Assembly (NCBI GenBank): GCA_026196225.1 | Contig: JAPHRD010000094.1 | Span: forward strand, 1-39,132 | DNA: 39,132 nucleotides | Reading direction: 5' to 3' | Source of the DNA: Motiliproteus sp. | Lineage (GTDB): Bacteria; Pseudomonadota; Gammaproteobacteria; Pseudomonadales; Balneatricaceae | Part shown: in pieces, positions 34,179 to 39,132 of the stretch | Position numbering within the stretch: position 1 is the stretch's first letter | Layout: each line of letters begins with the position of its first letter | Program-made: the position numbers and the translations under genes | Notes under the pieces: model-generated | Told to the model about the DNA's origin: nothing | Seen by the model: the letters and a program-made list of their open reading frames with translations, nothing else | Database searches by the model: none

Positions 34179-36314
34179 ATGAATTTGAAGAAATTGTCGG
34201 TACTGGTTGTATTGCTGCTCATTGTGGCAGCCTTTTTTATATTCGATTTAGGTACCTACCTGAACATCGACTATTTCAAAGAGCACCAAGCCCAGTTTGA
34301 TCAGTACTACCAGGAAAACCCCCTCTTCACCCTGGTGGCCTTCTTTTTCATCTACGTCGCCGTCACTGGCCTCTCTTTACCCGGAGCCGCCATAATGACG
34401 CTTGTGGCGGGAGCCCTGTTTGGACTTGCTATGGGTACGTTAGTCGTCTCCTTCGCTAGTTCATTGGGCGCTACCTTAGCCTTTATCTTTTCGCGCTATT
34501 TTCTCCGTGATGCTATCCAGAATCGTTTCGCTCACCAACTTATCGCCATCAACAAGGGCATCGAGCGCGACGGCGCTTTATACCTGTTCACCCTGAGACT
34601 AGTACCGGCCTTTCCCTTCTTTGTCATCAACCTGGTGATGGGACTAACCCCGATAAAAACCTGGACCTTCTACTGGATCAGTCAGATCGGTATGTTTGCC
34701 GGCACCATCGTATACGTCAACGCGGGTACTCAGTTGGGTCAGCTTGATTCGCTATCCGGAATCTTGTCTCCCGGTATCATCCTCTCCTTTACCTTGCTGG
34801 GTATCTTCCCATTTGTTGCCAAAGCGGTGACCAACAAGATCAACGGCAAAAAGGTCTATGCAGGACACAAACGTCCAGAGCATTTTGACACCAATATCGT
34901 CGCCATCGGAGGTGGCTCAGCGGGTCTGGTTACCTCCTATATTGCTGCAGCAGTGAAGGCCAAAGTCAGCCTGATAGAAAAACATAAGATGGGCGGCGAC
35001 TGTTTAAATACCGGTTGCGTGCCATCCAAAGCATTGATTCGCTCGGCTCGTTTTATCGCCGAAACGAATCGCTGCCAGAGTTTGGGAATCGACAGTGCCG
35101 AAGTGAAATTTGATTTCGCCACAGTGATGGAAAGAGTACAGCGCGTCATCAAAACCGTTGAGCCCCACGATTCTATCGAACGCTATACCGGTCTCGGCGT
35201 GGATTGCGTTGAAGGGGCCGCCAAAATCCTTAGCCCTTACAAAGTCGAAGTAAACGGCAAAGTAATCACCACTCGCAATATCGTCATCGCCACCGGTGCG
35301 CGCCCGGCTATTCCACCTATTAAAAATATCGAGGCGATGAATCCACTCACCTCAGACACTATTTGGGATATTCGCGAACAACCAGAGCGCATGCTGGTAC
35401 TGGGAGGTGGCCCTATTGGCTGTGAGTTGGCTCAAGCCTTTAATCGCTTAGGCATCCAGGTGATTCAGGTGCTCCGTGGTCCTCGTATTATGCCCAAGGA
35501 GGACCCAGAAGTTTCAGAGCTGGTTCAAAAGCGTTTTATTGAGGAAGGGATCGATCTCAAACTTAACCACCCGATGCAGGAATTTGTCGAAGAGAACGGC
35601 CAGAAAAAACTGATCTGCGAGCACCAGGGTGAACGGGTCGAAGTACCTTTTGATCAACTATTGGTAGCCACCGGTCGTCAAGCTAATACCAGTGGCTTTG
35701 GCCTCGAAAACCTGGATATCGGCTTTACCAAATCCGGCACGATCGAAGTTAACGAGTACCTGCAAACTCGTTTCCCTAATATCTATGCCTGTGGTGATGT
35801 AGCCGGACCTTTCCAGTTTACCCACACCGCTGCCCACCAGGCTTGGTACGCAGCCGTAAACGCCCTGTTCGGCAGCTTTAAGAAGTTCAAGGTGGATTAC
35901 AGCGTTATTCCGATGGCTACCTTTACCGAGCCCGAGGTAGGTCGTGTCGGCCTCAACGAGCAAGAAGCCAAAGCTCAAGGGATTGCCTACGAGGTGACCC
36001 ACTTTGACCTGGCCGAACTGGATCGAGCCATCGCCGATGAAGAAGCAGAAGGCTTGGTCAAAGTACTCACCGTGCCCGGCAAAGACCGTATTCTTGGTGC
36101 TACCATTGTGGGCGAACATGCGGGTGAATTGATCTCAGAATTTGTGAGCGCCATGCGCCATGACTTGGGACTAAACAAGATCCTCGGCACCATCCATATC
36201 TACCCCACCCTGACCGAAGCCAACAAGTACGCAGCAGGTAACTGGAAGAAAGCCCACGCACCGCAGAAAGTACTGGAATGGGTCGAGAAATTCCATCGCT
36301 GGCAGCGGGGGTAG
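34179..36314 (+). CDS. VTT (DedA/TVP38) membrane domain fused to flavin disulfide oxidoreductase
   Basis: A 711-residue fusion. Residues 1-220 form a TVP38/TMEM64-like VTT domain with about six hydrophobic segments, including LPGAAIMTLVAGALFG and TLRLVPAFPFFVINLVMGLTPIKTWTFYW. Residues about 237-705 are a class I pyridine nucleotide-disulfide oxidoreductase: FAD motif AIGGGSAGLV, redox cysteines C275 and C280 in GGDCLNTGCVPSKAL, NAD(P) motif VLGGGPIGCELAQA, and a FAD motif IYACGDVAGP. Near the end H673-I-Y675-PTLTE680 has Tyr where dihydrolipoyl dehydrogenase has its catalytic His. There is no MerA heavy-metal domain or C-terminal Cys pair. The electron acceptor is unknown. ATG with AAGG eight bases upstream. 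Confidence 0.9.
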   Translation: MNLKKLSVLVVLLLIVAAFFIFDLGTYLNIDYFKEHQAQFDQYYQENPLFTLVAFFFIYVAVTGLSLPGAAIMTLVAGALFGLAMGTLVVSFASSLGATLAFIFSRYFLRDAIQNRFAHQLIAINKGIERDGALYLFTLRLVPAFPFFVINLVMGLTPIKTWTFYWISQIGMFAGTIVYVNAGTQLGQLDSLSGILSPGIILSFTLLGIFPFVAKAVTNKINGKKVYAGHKRPEHFDTNIVAIGGGSAGLVTSYIAAAVKAKVSLIEKHKMGGDCLNTGCVPSKALIRSARFIAETNRCQSLGIDSAEVKFDFATVMERVQRVIKTVEPHDSIERYTGLGVDCVEGAAKILSPYKVEVNGKVITTRNIVIATGARPAIPPIKNIEAMNPLTSDTIWDIREQPERMLVLGGGPIGCELAQAFNRLGIQVIQVLRGPRIMPKEDPEVSELVQKRFIEEGIDLKLNHPMQEFVEENGQKKLICEHQGERVEVPFDQLLVATGRQANTSGFGLENLDIGFTKSGTIEVNEYLQTRFPNIYACGDVAGPFQFTHTAAHQAWYAAVNALFGSFKKFKVDYSVIPMATFTEPEVGRVGLNEQEAKAQGIAYEVTHFDLAELDRAIADEEAEGLVKVLTVPGKDRILGATIVGEHAGELISEFVSAMRHDLGLNKILGTIHIYPTLTEANKYAAGNWKKAHAPQKVLEWVEKFHRWQRG

Positions 36315-36381
36315 AATTAGAGAGATTTCGATTAGCTAAATCTATATAGCAAGTTTCAGGATAGATATTGAACGGTAGATC

Positions 36382-36416
36382 ACACTTAGGTGCAAAAATC
36401 ACACCTAAGTGTTTTA
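36382..36416 (+). terminator. Terminator after the fusion gene
   Basis: An 11-bp perfect stem ACACTTAGGTG (36382-36392) / CACCTAAGTGT (36402-36412) with a 9-base loop and a short T run, 67 bases after the stop. Confidence 0.7.
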
Positions 36417-36422
36417 AGGAAA

Positions 36423-36623
36423 TTAAGCTGCCTTAAACTTTTTACGTCGCGACAATCCAACTCCAAGCATCCCCAAAGATACGAGTGCCAATGTAGCTGG
36501 TTCAGGAACAGATGCACCTGTTGTAATAGTGAGTTCAGAAAAGTTTACAGAAAATCCTTCACCAGTACTTCCATTCAAGTAATTAAGGGTCAGAGTATCG
36601 TTTCCTGTAAGCAGAACATCCAG
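36423..36623 (-). pseudogene. C-terminal remnant of a PEP-CTERM protein
   Basis: The minus strand encodes 66 residues after an in-frame TAA (36626-36624) and without a start codon. They end in the complete PEP-CTERM sorting signal: VPEPATLAL, a hydrophobic stretch, then SRRKKFKAA and stop. Ahead of it is NYLNGSTGEGFSVNFSELTI, the type of beta-rich end such exported proteins have. Full-length members are cut and anchored by an exosortase. The 5' part is missing, so this is a truncated gene; its base sequence is AT-richer than its neighbours. Confidence 0.85.
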
Positions 36624-36676
36624 TTACTTAATCAATTATCACGCCCGCAAATACATACCTTATCTAAAACAAAAAA

Positions 36677-36814
36677 TTCCGAAAATATAGTGACACCCTG
36701 CCTACGAGCATGATCAGAAACCTGGGAGAGGATGTACTGCGCACGATTCGGACCTTGGGTGTCGGTCACCGACTCCAGTACCTCCATCCAATCTGCCGGG
36801 TCTTTTGGCAATCG
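36677..36814 (-). pseudogene. Fragment resembling the N-terminus of pyruvate dehydrogenase E1 (aceE)
   Basis: Forty-six codons follow an in-frame TAG (36817-36815). The segment DWMEVLESVTDTQGPNRAQYI and following LSQVSDHARRQGVTI resembles the AceE N-terminus (E/DWL-ALESV---G--RA-YL pattern). After about codon 44 the resemblance ends abruptly. No start codon with a ribosome site and no rest of the gene are present, so this is a short gene scrap. Identification is from memory of AceE sequences and needs a search. Confidence 0.55.
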
Positions 36815-37167
36815 CTAGTCATTTGGTGAATCTTTTGAAATCTAGGGTCGAAATCTATTGGTCAGATCAACCAGGACATTCAGCTGCTGCCATTACAATC
36901 ATGTTTGATAACAATTAGGATTCGATGGGATAAATATATCCGTTACCATGTAGATTAATCCTGCATAATTGCTAATCACGAGATCGCTTTTAGCCACTTC
37001 AACTGCTTTAGATTTGATTGATGGTGAATTGCTCCAACGCATCCAAGCGACACCTATCCCCGGTCCAATCTGGCCATATATGGAGAACTTAAATCAGGAA
37101 AGAAATGAAACCTGGTTGGTAATCGCTAGAGCTACGAACCTGGGTAGTCGCTGTTTGGCAACAACAG
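36815..37167. other. Gene-free stretch beside the two gene remnants
   Basis: About 350 AT-rich bases. One plus-strand frame (36969-37199) starts at TTG without a ribosome site and runs into the cyclase gene in the opposite direction; I do not accept it. No inverted terminal repeats or target duplications were recognised. Confidence 0.5.
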
Positions 37168-38109
37168 TCATGCGACCTGATTCCGACCCTTCCGCTTAGC
37201 AACATATAACGCAGTATCCGCCCGTTTCATCAACTGATCCAACTGATCACCGGGTTTAAATTCGGTGATCCCGAAGCTAGCGGTTATTGACTGGTTGATA
37301 CTATCGATATGATGGTGGGCTATTTTAGTTCGGATGTTGTCGATAATTTCATGGGCTTGCTCCAGCGATACCTTAATCAGCAAGATGGCAAACTCCTCCC
37401 CACCCACTCTGGCCACAAAATCTGATTTACGGATGTTTTGCCTCACGGTTTCAGCAAAGGTACATAGCACTAGGTCACCTATATCATGGCCGTAACTATC
37501 ATTGATCAGTTTGAAGTGATCGATATCAGCAATGGCAAGACACATGGGTTCTTGGTAGCGGGAGCATCGTTCGATATCGGCGTCGGCGCGCTGCTTGAGA
37601 TGTCGCCGGTTTGCCAAACCGGTGAGTGAATCCGTCAGCATCAACTGTTTGTACTTCTCTTCGCTGCGGGCCAGCGCTCTGTTTTTTCTCACTAACTCCC
37701 GCTGCATATCAGCCATCTCATTGTTGAGGTCGATCACCATGGCATTGAGGTTTTCCAGATCGGAAACATTGTGTTCCGCAATAATTAACAACAGATCTCC
37801 CTGCTGAAAAACAGAACCGATCACCGAATGATATCCGTTGTGGTCACCTATGTTTAGAATTCCCTGATAACAGGGGTCTGGAAACGTCTGTTCCGTGCTG
37901 GCAGAAAGGTCTGCCAAAGTAGGTTGCAGAAACATCGTTCTGACATTTCCAAGATCGGTATCCGACTGCTCTTTACCCAGCAAATAACGAAAACCGCGGT
38001 TAGAGTCCCGCACATTACCGTCAGTGTCTGCGATAAGTACCACAACGGCTGTGATCTGTTTCAGAAATGGAGGAATGACCAGCGTTTCCAGCAGACTCTG
38101 CAGATTCAT
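37168..38109 (-). CDS. PAS-like sensor diguanylate cyclase
   Basis: A 313-residue protein that should make cyclic di-GMP from two GTP. Residues about 10-130 look like a PAS-type sensor domain (VVVLIADTDGNVRDSNRGFRYLLG), then a coiled coil of about 35 residues (DLENLNAMVIDLNNEMADMQREL...). The GGDEF domain begins DSLTGLANRRHL, with DIDHFKLINDSYGHDIGD, active-site GGEEF at 236-240, and an RxxD inhibitory site R227-D230. All catalytic elements are present. No membrane segment, so cytoplasmic. ATG at 38109; it shares the base A with the TGA of the upstream B12-binding gene (TGATG), so the two are translationally coupled and the sensor pair is likely functional together. Confidence 0.93.
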   Translation of the reverse strand: MNLQSLLETLVIPPFLKQITAVVVLIADTDGNVRDSNRGFRYLLGKEQSDTDLGNVRTMFLQPTLADLSASTEQTFPDPCYQGILNIGDHNGYHSVIGSVFQQGDLLLIIAEHNVSDLENLNAMVIDLNNEMADMQRELVRKNRALARSEEKYKQLMLTDSLTGLANRRHLKQRADADIERCSRYQEPMCLAIADIDHFKLINDSYGHDIGDLVLCTFAETVRQNIRKSDFVARVGGEEFAILLIKVSLEQAHEIIDNIRTKIAHHHIDSINQSITASFGITEFKPGDQLDQLMKRADTALYVAKRKGRNQVA

Positions 38110-38969
38110 CAATTCAGTTCCTCAAGCAGGGTACGCGCATCGACGAAATGGTAATCGCCCCAGAGTTTTTTGGTCAGCATAGGGTGGGTATTTAGAGCCA
38201 GCCCTCCGATTATGACAACAGGTGCCTTACCCGCAAAATTGCTGTTGATAATCTCGGTAAGCTTGGTCAGTTCCAGCAATTGGTATGGCATACTGACAGA
38301 TAGCGCTAGCGTATCTGGAGAGACCTTATCAATGTGTTTGATCAGATCGTTGGTTGGCGTGTCGGCCCCCAGATAATTCACCTCCCAACCTTTGGTTTCC
38401 AAGGCATCGCTAACCATACGTAATCCCAACTGATGGTGATTACCTTCAACACAGGACAGCAAGGCTGTGCGGCCGTTGGGGGCTTCAAATTCAGATCTAA
38501 TAAAAGCCCTGGCCAAGGCGTTTTGTGAAATCGCCGTAGCCAGGTGCTCCTGGGCCACGGTTATTCGGTTGGCTTGCCAAAGGTAGCCGATCTCGTACAT
38601 AGCCGGTTGCACGATATCCACGGCAACATCCACCATGTGCAAGCCGTCATCCAACCCCTGTTCAACAACCTCTTCCGCATTTCGGCGGTTACCATCCATA
38701 AGCGCTTGGGAATACTTCATCCCAAGAAGTCCAGAGTGTTCTTCCACTTCAAAGGGAACAATCTCAGAACGATCTTGCAACGCAGCTAATCCGGCATCCA
38801 TAACCTTTTCGACAGTATCAGCATCAGAACCTTCAAGCCGGGAGGTCAAACTATTCTTTAGTATTCCAAAAGAATCGATGGGATGGTCCATGGACAGTTT
38901 TCGACTTTGTAACACCGAACGCAACCAGTGGGCATATTCGGAAAATACCTCAGGAGCACCCGAAACCAA
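38109..38969 (-). CDS. Cobalamin-binding sensor protein (CarH/MtaC-like B12 domain)
   Basis: The uninterrupted part encodes 286 residues from a TTG at 38969. The N-terminal ~85 residues are helical. A four-helix cap follows (about 90-155) with W131-x9-E141-H142 (LWQANRITVAQEH), the motif of adenosylcobalamin-binding photoreceptors such as CarH. The Rossmann B12 domain has GNHHQLG (H179 as the cobalt ligand candidate, but N177 where E/D is usual), GWEVNYLGADTP, ALSVSMPYQL and IIGGLALN. No DNA-binding or methyltransferase domain, so it is a stand-alone sensor feeding the coupled cyclase. The TTG has no good ribosome site and the protein-like frame runs further upstream; see the next entry. Confidence 0.85.
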   Translation of the reverse strand: MVSGAPEVFSEYAHWLRSVLQSRKLSMDHPIDSFGILKNSLTSRLEGSDADTVEKVMDAGLAALQDRSEIVPFEVEEHSGLLGMKYSQALMDGNRRNAEEVVEQGLDDGLHMVDVAVDIVQPAMYEIGYLWQANRITVAQEHLATAISQNALARAFIRSEFEAPNGRTALLSCVEGNHHQLGLRMVSDALETKGWEVNYLGADTPTNDLIKHIDKVSPDTLALSVSMPYQLLELTKLTEIINSNFAGKAPVVIIGGLALNTHPMLTKKLWGDYHFVDARTLLEELN

Positions 38970-39083
38970 GGCCGCAAATATAAATCTAGTATGATGCTCC
39001 AGGTCTGATTTACAGATTTCACGAATTCGATCAGGACTAGGGATCCTGTGATTAAGTCCTGTTTATTGAACAATATCGCTCAT
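38970..39083 (-). pseudogene. Upstream in-frame part of the B12-sensor gene, interrupted by TAA
   Basis: The same reading frame extends to ATG 39083-39081: M-S-D-I-V-Q, then TAA (39065-39063), then 31 more sense codons (including RIREICKSDLEHHTRFIFAA) into the annotated frame. The stretch after the stop looks like the conserved N-terminal helix of such proteins. A CAA-to-TAA or similar single change would explain it. No ATG, GTG or TTG lies between the stop and 38969; only non-standard starts such as CTG 39002 are possible. Whether the sensor is made is therefore uncertain. Confidence 0.6.
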
Positions 39084-39132
39084 CAAAGCCATTCGGCCGC
39101 ATGATCGCCATCATTTGCTCGTTTTTTGATCA

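Noticed and set aside
34179-36314. Mercuric reductase (MerA) reading of the fusion
   Set aside because: No N-terminal heavy-metal domain, no C-terminal Cys pair, no mer neighbours; only the general disulfide-reductase core is shared.

Overview
The window looks like chromosome of a marine, respiring gammaproteobacterium, probably an Oceanospirillales-type lineage (inference). The evidence is Pseudomonas/Oceanospirillum-like TCA proteins, the classic divergent gltA / sdhCDAB-sucAB-lpd layout, a long-form PurC, a PanP-type aspartate decarboxylase and a PHA-granule phasin. Genes are dense. I see no tRNA, rRNA, CRISPR array, intact transposon or prophage.

Positions 1-9578 are central carbon metabolism. 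On the minus strand sdhC-sdhD-sdhA-sdhB ends in an intrinsic terminator, then sucA-sucB-lpd begins after a 330-bp leader/promoter region (lpd is cut by the window edge). gltA (citrate synthase) is transcribed the other way from a shared 440-bp control region where a sigma-70 type promoter can be drawn on each strand. Next come prpE (propionyl-CoA synthetase) with repeated TTGTnGACAA-like operator candidates upstream, then the pyrimidine salvage pair upp-uraA.

Positions 14381-23983 hold a small membrane protein, a SpoIIAA-like protein, panP (beta-alanine for CoA), metH with a MetR-box match upstream, a DUF1311/LprI-like exported protein, a DOPA-dioxygenase-like protein, purC preceded by a potentially structured leader ending in a terminator-like hairpin, and a cytosolic 5'-nucleotidase. 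Positions 24068-31212 hold an M16C metalloprotease, a short-chain dehydrogenase, a phasin with a histone-H1-like Lys/Ala/Pro tail, a UbiF-like ubiquinone hydroxylase, a TPR protein and a YbaK-type tRNA deacylase.

Positions 31302-33399 look like a small nitric-oxide/low-oxygen module: an FNR/Dnr-like box, a hemerythrin, a DUF2249 protein and a 12-TM-class NnrS/heme-copper-oxidase-like protein, tightly packed. An uncharacterised exported protein converges on it. A 711-residue fusion of a VTT (DedA/TVP38) membrane domain to a flavin disulfide oxidoreductase follows.

Positions 36315-37167 are gene debris: the C-terminus of a PEP-CTERM protein and an apparent fragment of pyruvate dehydrogenase E1 (aceE). 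The window ends with a cobalamin-binding sensor gene overlapping a diguanylate cyclase gene by one base. The sensor reading frame continues upstream to an ATG but is interrupted by a TAA at codon 7. No complete novel system is proven; the best leads are the B12-sensor/diguanylate cyclase pair with its early stop, the purC leader, the prpE operator cluster and the VTT-oxidoreductase fusion.
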